A DNA stretch of 64,000 nucleotides, from NCBI GenBank assembly GCA_963776225.1, contig CAVZLL010000001.1:868001-932000 (forward strand). The letters are read 5' to 3'. The notes under the pieces are model-generated. The model worked only from the letters and a program-made list of their open reading frames with translations, made no database searches and had not been told where the DNA came from. Below are positions 53,533 to 60,767 of the stretch, in pieces; within the stretch, counting starts at the first letter, position 1, and each line of letters begins with the position of its first letter. This DNA comes from Bog-756 sp963776225 (GTDB lineage Bacteria > Actinomycetota > Acidimicrobiia > Acidimicrobiales > RAAP-2). Made by a program: the position numbers and the translations under genes.

Positions 53533-54459
53533 TTACGACGGGGTGCTGGCTTCCTCGTCCACCGACCCGGAACGTCCTGCCTCGCCGAAGTGCACGACGG
53601 TAACCACCTTGTTCGCTCGGAATGGGTACGGTTCTGGGTAGTCGACGACCCGGACCCGACCGGAAGGCCGGTAGCGATCATGGTCGATGACGTCACGGGG
53701 AACGTAGGGGTCGCGGCCCATGCTCCGAAAGAGCCGAGTCGTCGGCTCCCAGATCGTTGCCTGTTCGTGCCAGCGGAGAAGATCGAGCTTGCGCAGCAGG
53801 ATCATCAGCGTCACAAGGGTACCCGCCATCACCCCTGCAACCACCGAGCCCAGTGGCGTACCGCCCGGCAGCACCGCCAGCAGGCCCAGGAGCACGACGA
53901 GGAGCAAGAGGAGTCCCGTCCATTCCAGCGATGACATCGCCTGCCCCGTCGCCGCCTCGATCGAGGCCCGGTCGTTGTCGATGGCAAAGCAGCGTGCAAC
54001 CAGCTCCCTGTAGACGGCGTCCTGTTCGGGGTTGGTTGGGCGCAACGCGAGAATGGCCTGGATGAGGACGCGAAACGACGACGAGGCCCGGTGGTAGTCC
54101 ACGAGCCGGTAATCGATCTGGTCGGTCAGATGCCGGTCGATCAGCTCGCGGATCTTGTCTCGCTCGGTGACGTCGAACACCGCCACCGCGTCGTGGATGG
54201 TAAGCAGCGTGGCGTCGCCACTGGCCACGAAGTCCTGGACCAGAATCAGCCGCTCGCGGGTGCGGACGATGGTGAAGGCCAGGAGGACGCCGAACATGAA
54301 GGCGGCCATGCTGGCCAGCGCGACGTCCACCCGTATGTCGCCTCGCCTCGAGCCGACGACCAGGGAGACGGCGGCGACGACTGCCCCTGCTCCGACTGCC
54401 GGCCAGAGGACGACCTCACCACGGGCTACGTCCAGCCACGAGGCACGGAGATGCTTCAC
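53533..54459 (-). CDS. Four-helix membrane protein, DUF4239/bestrophin-like organisation
   Basis: A 308-residue protein with two N-terminal membrane helices (about 15-36 and 47-66), a 110-residue soluble helical middle (ERDKIRELIDRHLTDQIDYRLVDYHRASS) and two more helices (about 180-225). The C-terminal 85 residues are soluble. This 2+2 layout with a helical middle is that of DUF4239 bestrophin-like proteins; sequence support by eye is weak. Start at ATG 54459. It stands alone between two gene-poor stretches. Confidence 0.6.
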   Translation of the reverse strand: MKHLRASWLDVARGEVVLWPAVGAGAVVAAVSLVVGSRRGDIRVDVALASMAAFMFGVLLAFTIVRTRERLILVQDFVASGDATLLTIHDAVAVFDVTERDKIRELIDRHLTDQIDYRLVDYHRASSSFRVLIQAILALRPTNPEQDAVYRELVARCFAIDNDRASIEAATGQAMSSLEWTGLLLLLVVLLGLLAVLPGGTPLGSVVAGVMAGTLVTLMILLRKLDLLRWHEQATIWEPTTRLFRSMGRDPYVPRDVIDHDRYRPSGRVRVVDYPEPYPFRANKVVTVVHFGEAGRSGSVDEEASTPS

Positions 54460-55018
54460 GACCTGAGCGCGAGTTGAGAATTGCTGCCGGCGTAGGAGCC
54501 CATGACGGCAGTCTGCCCGAACCCGGTGAAGGCCCGCCAGAGTGCGACTGGACGTGCCGATCCCGAAAGGGACCAGGGTTCGGCGTTCGCACTTACGGGC
54601 GCGGCTTCGGTGTGCGGGGCAAAGCGCGATCGGTGCTCCTACTTCGGTCTTGCGGATCGAATGGAACTGGGCACCCCGTGGCTGGTGCCGTCCAGGAATA
54701 CCGAGGTGACGAGAGCAGCGGCCTTCTCGACACCGGCGAGGGGCTGAGCGGCCATGAGTGCCGCGCCTCGAGCTTCAAACAAGAGGACCAGCTGGTCGGA
54801 TGCCAGCTGAGACGATGGCTCGCCGCTGAAGACCGTAGACGCACTAGAAAGTTCCTGAAACAGGATCTGTGGACAAGGGTTGCAATTCCCACACCAAGCA
54901 CCGAGGGCACGGAGCCAGACGGTCTCCGGCGGATGACACAGCACCCACCCGAGGGGCAGGATGAGACGCAGCGGGGGGCGCGGCCGGGGAGGAGGGGTGT
55001 CCAGGCTCGACGTCTTCA
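54460..55018. other. Gene-poor stretch
   Basis: About 560 bases without a supportable gene. Open frames exist on both strands but none has a ribosome site, plausible composition or family similarity. The LuxR remnant just to the right suggests that this stretch contains decayed sequence. Confidence 0.5.
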
Positions 55019-55150
55019 GCTTCGAGGTTCCCGAGGAGTGGGAGCGGGCTCGGGCCGGTCTAGGGCCGAGGGCAGTTGGTTTCGCCGTGTTATGCCCAGT
55101 TTGTCGAACGTTCGGGCCAGGTGTCCTTCGACGGTTCGAACAGATACGGA
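55019..55150 (-). pseudogene. Remnant of a LuxR-type DNA-binding domain
   Basis: On the reverse strand the frame reads VSVRTVEGHLARTFDKLGITRRNQL, the second half of a LuxR helix-turn-helix (recognition helix plus the KLGIxxRxxL helix), followed by a short tail and stop at 55016-55018. The first half of the domain and any sensor domain are missing; upstream the frame turns into unrelated sequence and then the hairpins at 55193-55248. This is a gene fragment. Confidence 0.65.
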
Positions 55151-55192
55151 CAGCACATCTCTCTCGATCGAGGTGTGATCCATTACGCAGCT

Positions 55193-55221
55193 TCGCCATC
55201 CGAGATCCTCTCGGATGGCGA
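55193..55221. repeat. Perfect 13-bp inverted repeat (strong hairpin)
   Basis: TCGCCATCCGAGA and its exact complement TCTCGGATGGCGA flank a three-base TCC centre. A stem this long without mismatch is unlikely by chance. It lies between the LuxR remnant and the flavin-oxidoreductase-like gene, so it could be a terminator, an operator or the trace of a lost mobile element. Confidence 0.8.
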
Positions 55222-55230
55222 TATCTGGCG

Positions 55231-55248
55231 GCTGCACCTCGGTGCAGC
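55231..55248. repeat. Second hairpin, GCTGCACC/GGTGCAGC
   Basis: Eight-base arms around a two-base centre, ten bases after the 13-bp hairpin and 63 bases before the start at 55312. With the first it makes a pair of adjacent strong hairpins in the leader of the next gene. Confidence 0.6.
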
Positions 55249-55311
55249 AACTTGACGGCGGAGTCGGCCGCGGACATCCCTTGAGCATTCGATCAGACTG
55301 AGGAGAAGATG

Positions 55312-55926
55312 ATGAACGCACACCAAGAGGAGACGAGCCCACAACAGGGCCAATCATCGGTACGGCTGCTCCCGCTCTCGAAGAGTCCATTCCCCGCTCC
55401 GACAGATCGGGACATGTTGCCGTCCGAACGACGCCTGTTCGTGAATACCCACCGGACCTGCGTCTTCGGGTACGGCCGTCAGTCGGATGGGCCCGCAATG
55501 TCCGTCGTCTACTACATCCCATCGGAGAGCGGGGATCTGTATGTATCCACGATGGCCGATCGGGCCAAGGCCAAGGCCGTGGCGAGGAGCGGAAAGATCA
55601 GCCTGTGCATTCTGGATGAGACGTGGCCCTTCGCCTATCTGCAGGTGTACTGCGACGCCGTACTCGATGACGACGGCGAGGCCCTGGTGGACGTCATGAT
55701 GGCGGTGGCCGAGCGCATGTCGGGTGAGGCGTTGGGTCCGGAACTGCGCCCGTTGGTGAAGACCATGGGGGAGGAGGAGGGGCGGGTCCTGGTGCGCTGC
55801 CGGCCCTACTCGACATTCGTGACACCGCCGCGACACCTGCACCGCAATGATCAAGAAGAGCGGCTGACCCATTGGGTTTCGGCGTCGATGCCCTGGGACG
55901 CACCAGACATCCCGGCTTCGGCATGA
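55312..55926 (+). CDS. Pyridoxamine-5'-phosphate-oxidase-like (split-barrel flavin-binding) protein
   Basis: A 204-residue split-barrel protein of the PNPOx/FDOR superfamily: RRLFVNTHRTCVFGYG, MSVVYYIPSESGDLYVSTMADRAKAKAVARSGKISLCILDE and LQVYCDAVLDDDGEALVDVMMAVAERM follow the strand order of F420- or FMN-binding members. ATG 55312 is six bases from AGGAG; the ATG at 55309 is closer than usual. It could reduce a substrate with F420 or flavin. No neighbour explains the substrate. Confidence 0.78.
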   Translation: MNAHQEETSPQQGQSSVRLLPLSKSPFPAPTDRDMLPSERRLFVNTHRTCVFGYGRQSDGPAMSVVYYIPSESGDLYVSTMADRAKAKAVARSGKISLCILDETWPFAYLQVYCDAVLDDDGEALVDVMMAVAERMSGEALGPELRPLVKTMGEEEGRVLVRCRPYSTFVTPPRHLHRNDQEERLTHWVSASMPWDAPDIPASA

Positions 55927-56058
55927 CCCTTCCAATTCGCCACCCAATCGGAGTCGGGCCGTTCCGACAACACCGTGGAGGTTATGAACGATGTTCGAAC
56001 CCGTCTTGGTCAGCTGAGCTGGGCAAATGCGGTGCGGAAAGCCGAGCTGGTTCCAACA

Positions 56059-56084
56059 CCGTGCGACAAATGCTCGTCGCACGG
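56059..56084. terminator. Hairpin between convergent genes
   Basis: CCGTGCGAC and GTCGCACGG form a perfect 9-bp stem with an 8-base loop, between the stop of the PNPOx-like gene (55926, forward) and that of the MarR gene (56106, reverse). Its position suits a two-way terminator, though there is no T-run. Confidence 0.5.
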
Positions 56085-56105
56085 ACGCCCTCCAAATTGA
56101 CGGGA

Positions 56106-56618
56106 CTACGTTTGTACCCCTCCCATAGCCGCCTCGCTCCCAGCGTGAGGGATAGCCAGTGGGCTTGCCAATTGGTCGTTCAGCAGCTCGAGGGAGCTGC
56201 ACAGCTGGGCGAAGCGCCGCGGCCCCAGAATCTCTGAAATCCGCATCTGGGCGGCCCCCGCCGCGGTGTAGATCGTCCGCTCGAGCCGCCGTCCCTTGGA
56301 GGTGAGTCGGATCACGCGGGCCCTCCCGTCGGCCGAATCGGGCACACGCAACAGGTACCCGTGTTGTTCCAGGTGCCCGAGGAGGTCGTTGATTGACTGC
56401 TTCGTGATCCCCACCCGGTCCGCTAGCTGGCTTGGACGTAGTCCGTCGAGGCCCGGATAACGCCAGAGCCCGACGTGCGCGGCGCTCAGATCCTCAAATC
56501 CCGCTGCAACGACGCCCTCATACAGCTGATCACGGACCCACAGCCAAACGACACGGAACAGGGCGCCGATGTATGGGCTTCGCTGGTCGCTGGGGTGGTC
56601 GAAGGAATCGCTTGACAT
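56106..56618 (-). CDS. MarR-family transcriptional regulator
   Basis: A 170-residue winged-helix regulator: LRPSQLADRVGITKQSINDLLGHLEQHGYLLRVPDSADGRARVIRLTSKG is the recognition helix and wing of MarR proteins, with helical dimer ends. ATG 56618 overlaps the -35 box of the cupin gene promoter, so one protein at the palindrome in between could regulate both directions. The ligand is unknown. Confidence 0.9.
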   Translation of the reverse strand: MSSDSFDHPSDQRSPYIGALFRVVWLWVRDQLYEGVVAAGFEDLSAAHVGLWRYPGLDGLRPSQLADRVGITKQSINDLLGHLEQHGYLLRVPDSADGRARVIRLTSKGRRLERTIYTAAGAAQMRISEILGPRRFAQLCSSLELLNDQLASPLAIPHAGSEAAMGGVQT

Positions 56619-56650
56619 CGTAGTAAGGCTACCATACGATGCTAGTCGTA
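56612..56650 (+). promoter_or_regulatory. Cupin gene promoter with MarR operator candidate
   Basis: A consensus TTGACA (56612-56617), 17 bases, and TACGAT (56635-56640). The -10 box is the left arm of the inverted repeat TACGA-TGCTAG-TCGTA (56635-56650). An AGGAGG site at 56688-56693 precedes the ATG at 56702. MarR binding to the repeat would block this promoter. Confidence 0.55.
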
Positions 56651-56701
56651 AGGACTCCGTACTAATGATCGAGAGAAGGATCCTTCTAGGAGGTGGTCGA
56701 A

Positions 56702-57211
56702 ATGACGACAGCGATTGTTGATTCCCCCGAGAACGACGAAGCGCAGGCGTGGTGGTTCCTCGACACCTTGGTCATTGAACACCGCTGCGCACCCGAAATG
56801 GACACCGTCGTGCTCGAGATGACCTTGCCAGTCGGCTCGGCGCCCCCGCTGCACGTCCACGACGACCTTGACGACACCTGGTACATCCTCGAGGGCCAGA
56901 TGGTCGTGCGCTGTGGTGACGAGGAGCTGGTCGTCGGCGCCGGGCACTGGGTCTCCATGCCCCACGGGGTGCCTCATACGTTCCTTGTGGTTGGTGAGCG
57001 CGAGGCACGGATCCTTCTCGTGCACGACAACGCCAGCTTCCGGGATCTCATCCGCGATCTCGGCACTCCAGCTACGGCGCCTGTTGTGCCGAGCAACCCA
57101 ACGTTTCCGCCCATGGAAGAACTGGCGCGTATCGCCGCCTCGCACGACCTCAGGCCGATCGGGGCCCCGATGAGAACCGAAGATGGCGACAGCATCCTGG
57201 CCGCCAGCTGA
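56702..57211 (+). CDS. Cupin-domain protein
   Basis: A 169-residue single-cupin protein. Motif 1 is APPLHVHDDLDDTWYILEGQ with the His-x-His and Glu metal ligands; motif 2 is GHWVSMPHGVPHTFLVV. AGGAGG eight bases before ATG 56702 sets the start. Cupins bind a divalent metal and act as dioxygenases, isomerases or binding proteins; this one resembles the quercetinase-like small cupins under MarR control. Followed after 31 bases by a broken VOC gene. Confidence 0.85.
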   Translation: MTTAIVDSPENDEAQAWWFLDTLVIEHRCAPEMDTVVLEMTLPVGSAPPLHVHDDLDDTWYILEGQMVVRCGDEELVVGAGHWVSMPHGVPHTFLVVGEREARILLVHDNASFRDLIRDLGTPATAPVVPSNPTFPPMEELARIAASHDLRPIGAPMRTEDGDSILAAS

Positions 57212-57242
57212 GCGAGCCCCGTCCATCCAAGGGGACGAACCT

Positions 57243-57438
57243 ATGCAAGCCCTGGGGCATGTCGTGCTCAAGGTGCGTGACCTGCAACGGTCAGAGAGCT
57301 TCTACCAGGGAGTGCTGGGCATGACGCTCGTCTCGCGGATCTCCGAGCCACGGATGGCTTTCTTTATCGTTAGATCCAGACGGGAATGAGATCGAGCTGT
57401 ACATCGGCAGCTCGGACACTTGGCCAGGGTGCCCCTGA
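57243..57438 (+). pseudogene. Broken VOC (glyoxalase-like) gene with internal deletion
   Basis: ATG 57243 opens a normal VOC start (LGHVVLKVRDLQRSESFYQGVLGMTLVSR) that stops at 57389 after RMAFFIV. In another frame the end of a VOC protein follows at once: LDPDGNEIELYIGSSDTWPG, stopping at 57438. The middle of the domain (about 40-50 residues) is missing and the frame is shifted, so the gene has lost its core and is not functional. Confidence 0.8.
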
Positions 57439-57550
57439 CATGCCTCGTTCGGTAGGGGACACTTGAACGATCGCCATCGCAAATTGCACCTATCCCAGGG
57501 CTCATGAGCCGTTCAGGATCAGGTCAGCCTCGGCGTCGGCGCTCATTTCC

Positions 57551-57654
57551 GGGGTTCGAACAGCGTCCTTTGCCTTGGGAAGCGACCGGAAGCTAACAAG
57601 GCACGGCTCGCCGCAAGGTCGGCTCCGGAAGTGATGGGACCATGTTCGAACCCC
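57551..57654. repeat. Dispersed element A with inverted GGGGTTCGAACA ends
   Basis: The 12-bp ends GGGGTTCGAACA (57551-57562) and TGTTCGAACCCC (57643-57654) are exact inverted repeats enclosing 80 bases. Inside, TGCCTTG (57571-57577) pairs with CAAGGCA (57597-57603). Both ends and their inner flanks match the element at 63265-63501, including GTGATGGGAC just before the right end. No open reading frame of note lies inside. Confidence 0.7.
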
Positions 57655-57691
57655 TGCAGAAGCGCCACGCGTCGACTAATCGCACTGGTGG

Positions 57692-58201
57692 TCAGTCGCC
57701 TGCCCAGCATCCCAAAATCGTGTCACTCACAGTGACAGCCACGTCCCCAGAGCTCGTGGGGGGCTGACCGAACTGAGGAGGAAGGCCGGCGGAATCGACC
57801 ACCAGCACCTTCCAGTCCTTTCGTACGACAACTGAACCATTGGTGGTCTGGAACGCTCCCTGGCCCAGATGCTGAAGGGTCCGGGCCTTCCCCATCTGGA
57901 TGGCCAGCGTCTGGAAATAGGAATAGGTCTGTGTCCAGCTGGAGAGTTCCTTCACCGAGACCACCATCGAACCCGTGGAATAGCCGTACGTGCAGGAATA
58001 GAGATGATCGATCCAGGTCGGAGCGGAGACCGTCCCCATCTCTCCCAATGCTGCGGCGAACTTCTGTCGTGCCTCGTTTGTACAGACCATCTTTGAGATA
58101 TTCGAAGGGTTCTTACTGGCCGGACGCGGTGCCGACGTCGTTGGGGTTGCGGTGGCGCCTGTGCTGCAGCCGGCTACGAGGAGCGCAGAGCAAATGGCCA
58201 T
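57692..58201 (-). CDS. Lipoprotein of unknown function
   Basis: About 169 residues from ATG 58201, starting MAICSALLVAGC with the lipobox at once; the signal peptide is short, so the true start may lie a few codons upstream where basic residues occur (LRRGSCRPTL). The mature part has Cys in KMVCTNEARQKFAAALGEMG and LYSCTYGY and ends DTILGCWAGD, a pattern reminiscent of DUF3558-like lipoproteins. Function unknown. It is downstream of the BlaI-type regulator on the same strand. Confidence 0.7.
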   Translation of the reverse strand: MAICSALLVAGCSTGATATPTTSAPRPASKNPSNISKMVCTNEARQKFAAALGEMGTVSAPTWIDHLYSCTYGYSTGSMVVSVKELSSWTQTYSYFQTLAIQMGKARTLQHLGQGAFQTTNGSVVVRKDWKVLVVDSAGLPPQFGQPPTSSGDVAVTVSDTILGCWAGD

Positions 58202-58304
58202 GATCAGTGTTGGCCGGCAAGATCCACGGCGAAGGCAAGCACTCCAGGGAACGAAACGGAGGCTTGACGGCTTTCCTCCGGTCAACTCGGGCGCTGCTGG
58301 GATC

Positions 58305-58751
58305 TCACCGTTCGGCCTTTCGTGTCCTGCGCTCGAGAGCATTGAGCGCCCGGCGAAGGACGGCTGCTTCCGAGGCCGACAGTGTTTCGGCAAATCGGAG
58401 AAGAGCAGCGTCGGTGTCGCGGTCCACGGCGAGCGCTTCATGCATCAGGACGGCGGTGTGGGCACCAGGGGTACCGACGCTGGTGAACAGGACGGTGCGT
58501 CCGTCCATCCGGCGGTGCACCAACCCCTTGTGCACCAGGCGATCGAGGACCGTAGCCACTGTCGTGTAGGCATACTGAGGGAGCACATCGGCCACGTCGC
58601 GCACCTTCATCTCGGTGTCGGACCTATTCCAGAGGATCTCCATCACTCGCCGCTCGAGGTCGCCGAGCCGGGCCACGCCACAGCTGCAGTCGTCGCAACC
58701 ACAGGGATCGCAAGAGCACATCGGGTTATCGCAGGTCGTGGTCGCACTCAT
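58305..58751 (-). CDS. BlaI/MecI/CopY-family repressor with Cys-rich metallothionein-like N-terminus
   Basis: A 148-residue winged-helix repressor. Residues 6-26 contain seven Cys in CDNPMCSCDPCGCDDCSCG, a metallothionein-like cluster able to bind Cu(I) or another soft metal. The BlaI-type DNA-binding domain follows (GDLERRVMEILWNRSDTEMKVRDVADVL, YTTVATVLDRLVHKGLV). ATG 58751 (GTG 58754 is adjacent). It lies at the end of a run of membrane-protein genes next to copA, so it is probably a copper sensor controlling them. A BlaI-like operator candidate is at 60605-60619. Confidence 0.85.
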   Translation of the reverse strand: MSATTTCDNPMCSCDPCGCDDCSCGVARLGDLERRVMEILWNRSDTEMKVRDVADVLPQYAYTTVATVLDRLVHKGLVHRRMDGRTVLFTSVGTPGAHTAVLMHEALAVDRDTDAALLRFAETLSASEAAVLRRALNALERRTRKAER

Positions 58752-58791
58752 CACACACGACCCTCACTTCGGCGGTCGGCAGGTAGTTGTG

Positions 58792-59506
58792 TCACAGCAT
58801 CAACACCAACATGTAGCCCATGGTCACGCACATAGCGATATGACACACACCCTCGAGCCGGGGTGCGAGCCACTGGGTACTCGGTCTGCCCACGCCGTCA
58901 TCCGCGGAATCGGAGTTCTCGGAAACGGTCGGCACTCCGCCGCCCACCGAAGCAAACGCGGGTGCTCTCTGGCCCTGAGCGGTACGAGACGCAGACCAGT
59001 GCCGCGATCCTGTCCAGCTCCCAGATCGCCGAGGCGAAGAGCGCAACGATGAAGGCCAGGGGCAGGAGGACGAAATTCGCCGTTCCACCGGTGGCCGCTC
59101 CCATGGCCATGCTCCCCCCGGAATTCACAGCAGCTGGTACGGCGGCCAGGTACATGTAGAGCATGGCCAGTGACATCACCAGGTGGATGAGTCGGCGGGA
59201 GAGTCGATGCACATGCTGGCCATGTGCGAGCCCGGTGCTCGGATCCCGGACGAACTGGTAGCAACGCCAGACGAACCATCCGGCGAGGACGGAGAACATG
59301 AGTTCCCACACGCCGACCGGGAGGGGATTCAGGTCGGAGACCAGCATGCCCGCCATGGCCGTCCCCATCAGGACGTGGGCGACGTCAACGTCCGGATGTG
59401 TCAAGCGCGACAGTCTGCGGGCCGCAACCAGCCGACCCGCGCTGTAGGCGGCCACAGCGATCATTACCGCTGCGAAAATGTCGTTCAACCAACCCGGATT
59501 GGTCAC
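58792..59506 (-). pseudogene. DUF5134-type membrane protein with a frameshift
   Basis: GTG 59506 (AAGGAG eight bases upstream) opens a six-helix membrane protein typical of DUF5134, with VDVAHVLMGTAMAGMLV and HRLSRRLIHLVMSLAMLYMYLA. Near 58965-58985 the frame changes: continuing as is gives STRVCFGG and a stop at 58898. Shifting one base gives APAFASVGGG and then WLAPRLEGVCHIAMCVTMGYML, the family's C-terminal helix, ending at 58792. One inserted or lost base is the simplest explanation; a sequencing error is possible. Confidence 0.75.
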
Positions 59507-59507
59507 G

Positions 59508-60527
59508 TCATGCTCCTTCGGGACGAAGCGTCAGTTCAGTGGTGACCGCGTGATCGGAACGGGGGGACAGCCTCCAATAGGAGACAGCCAAGAGGATCAG
59601 GAGGGGGCCGGAGTTCACGTCGGTGGCCCCGTTGGTGAAGAGCGCTCCGAAGTTCTCACCCACCACCCAGAACGTCAGACCGATCACAGCAGCCAACGCC
59701 ACCGTCGCATTGGCGAACGAATCCGGCAGATAGGTACCGACGGCCACCACCAGCAGCAAGATGGCCAGCACCAGCGTCACGGCCAGACCATGATGATCCA
59801 CCAGGCTGGCCAGATGGTGGTCGATCCATGACACCCACCCTGGCTCGCCCGTGGCCTCGGTCGTGATCAGGTCGTGGAGACCTCGGGACGAACGGTTGGC
59901 ACCGAGGACGGCAAAGTAGGAGAGGGAGCCCCAGAGCACCAGCCAGAGCCCCTTGGCGACGGGGGCGCCGACCGCCCGTGCTGCGATGAAGGGAGCCTTC
60001 TGGCCGGGCCGATCGCTCGGCCACAGCAGCACGGCCAACACTGCGTAGAGCATGACCGCTCCGGGGGCCCCGTTGACGGGATTGGCCGTCCCGTTGAAGA
60101 CGCCCCCAAGCCCCTCACCGACCCACCACACGCCGACCGCCCAGGCAATGGAGACGGCCAGGCCGATCCTGACCGTTGGCCGCCACGCGATGGCGGCAGC
60201 GATCGCGGTCTGTGCCACAGCGAAACAGGCGTCGGTGAGCACGGCGTGATGGCCGATCGTCGACCCCGACCAGGAGATCGGACGAGCGATGATCGAGGGG
60301 TTGCCTTGTGACATGCCCGAGATCATCTGGAGGCCGAAGCTCTTGGTGAAGAAGAACGATTGCAGCTGCAGGATGCCGTCGATGAGCCAGATGGTGGCCA
60401 AGACCAGCTGCAGCGTTCTCCGACCATCCGGTCTGGTCCATTCGTGAAGCCCGGCTGTCTCGATGACAGACCTGGGTGAGACTGCCAGGGCTTCCGACCC
60501 TCCGCTCAATGTCGTCTCGCTCGTCAC
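59508..60527 (-). CDS. Multi-pass membrane protein of the probable copper regulon
   Basis: A 339-residue protein with about eight membrane helices, starting at GTG 60527 with AGGGAG six bases upstream. WLIDGILQLQSFFFTKSFG opens the first helix; two similar loops, WWVGEGLGGVFNGTANPVNGAPG and WVVGENFGALFTNGATDVNSGP, suggest an internal duplication. Conserved Met/His residues (LQMISGM, IGHHAVL, DHHLASLVDHHG) could bind metal. The DUF5134 gene follows with a one-base gap. I know of no assigned function; context suggests copper handling. Confidence 0.7.
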   Translation of the reverse strand: MTSETTLSGGSEALAVSPRSVIETAGLHEWTRPDGRRTLQLVLATIWLIDGILQLQSFFFTKSFGLQMISGMSQGNPSIIARPISWSGSTIGHHAVLTDACFAVAQTAIAAAIAWRPTVRIGLAVSIAWAVGVWWVGEGLGGVFNGTANPVNGAPGAVMLYAVLAVLLWPSDRPGQKAPFIAARAVGAPVAKGLWLVLWGSLSYFAVLGANRSSRGLHDLITTEATGEPGWVSWIDHHLASLVDHHGLAVTLVLAILLLVVAVGTYLPDSFANATVALAAVIGLTFWVVGENFGALFTNGATDVNSGPLLILLAVSYWRLSPRSDHAVTTELTLRPEGA

Positions 60528-60604
60528 CCAGATCTCCCTTTTGCCGCTCCCACGCGCCTAGAGATGGAGCACGCCACTGTTGAATCCAGCGATCCCGCCT
60601 TCCA

Positions 60605-60619
60605 ACTACCTCCCGTAGT
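60605..60619. promoter_or_regulatory. BlaI/CopY-type operator candidate
   Basis: ACTAC-CTCCC-GTAGT is a perfect inverted repeat 78 bases upstream of the membrane-protein start. BlaI/MecI-family repressors bind repeats built on TACNNNNGTA (for example ACTACANNTGTAGT), so this is a reasonable site for the regulator encoded at 58305-58751. No clear copy was found before copA. Confidence 0.45.
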
Positions 60620-60699
60620 AGAGGAGTATGCCGAATCAATCCGCGCCGGTCAAGCGCCATCGCCCTGCCGATTTGGACAGGACCTGAACGTGGTTAGGA

Positions 60700-60716
60700 C
60701 CGGGCCTGGAGCCCGG
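60700..60716 (-). terminator. Hairpin after copA
   Basis: CCGGGC-CTGGA-GCCCGG forms a perfect 6-bp stem with a 5-base loop, 52 bases past the copA stop in its direction of transcription. There is only a short pyrimidine run after it. Confidence 0.45.
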
Positions 60717-60767
60717 AATCTGGTTGGCAACGAGCGGGGTGGGCGAATGGGACAGACGACGTCAGCG

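Noticed and set aside
55131..55142. GGTTCGAACAG within the LuxR remnant as another copy of the TTCGAA element
   Set aside because: Explained by the codons of VRTV in the helix-turn-helix; flanks do not match elements A or B.
54639..55277. 212-codon reverse frame in the gene-poor stretch
   Set aside because: No ribosome site or recognisable domain, and it overlaps the LuxR remnant in another frame.
57551..57654. tRNA or tRNA fragment suggested by GGTTCGAAC
   Set aside because: The bases after the TTCGAA loop do not pair as a T-arm, and no acceptor stem or anticodon arm could be formed.
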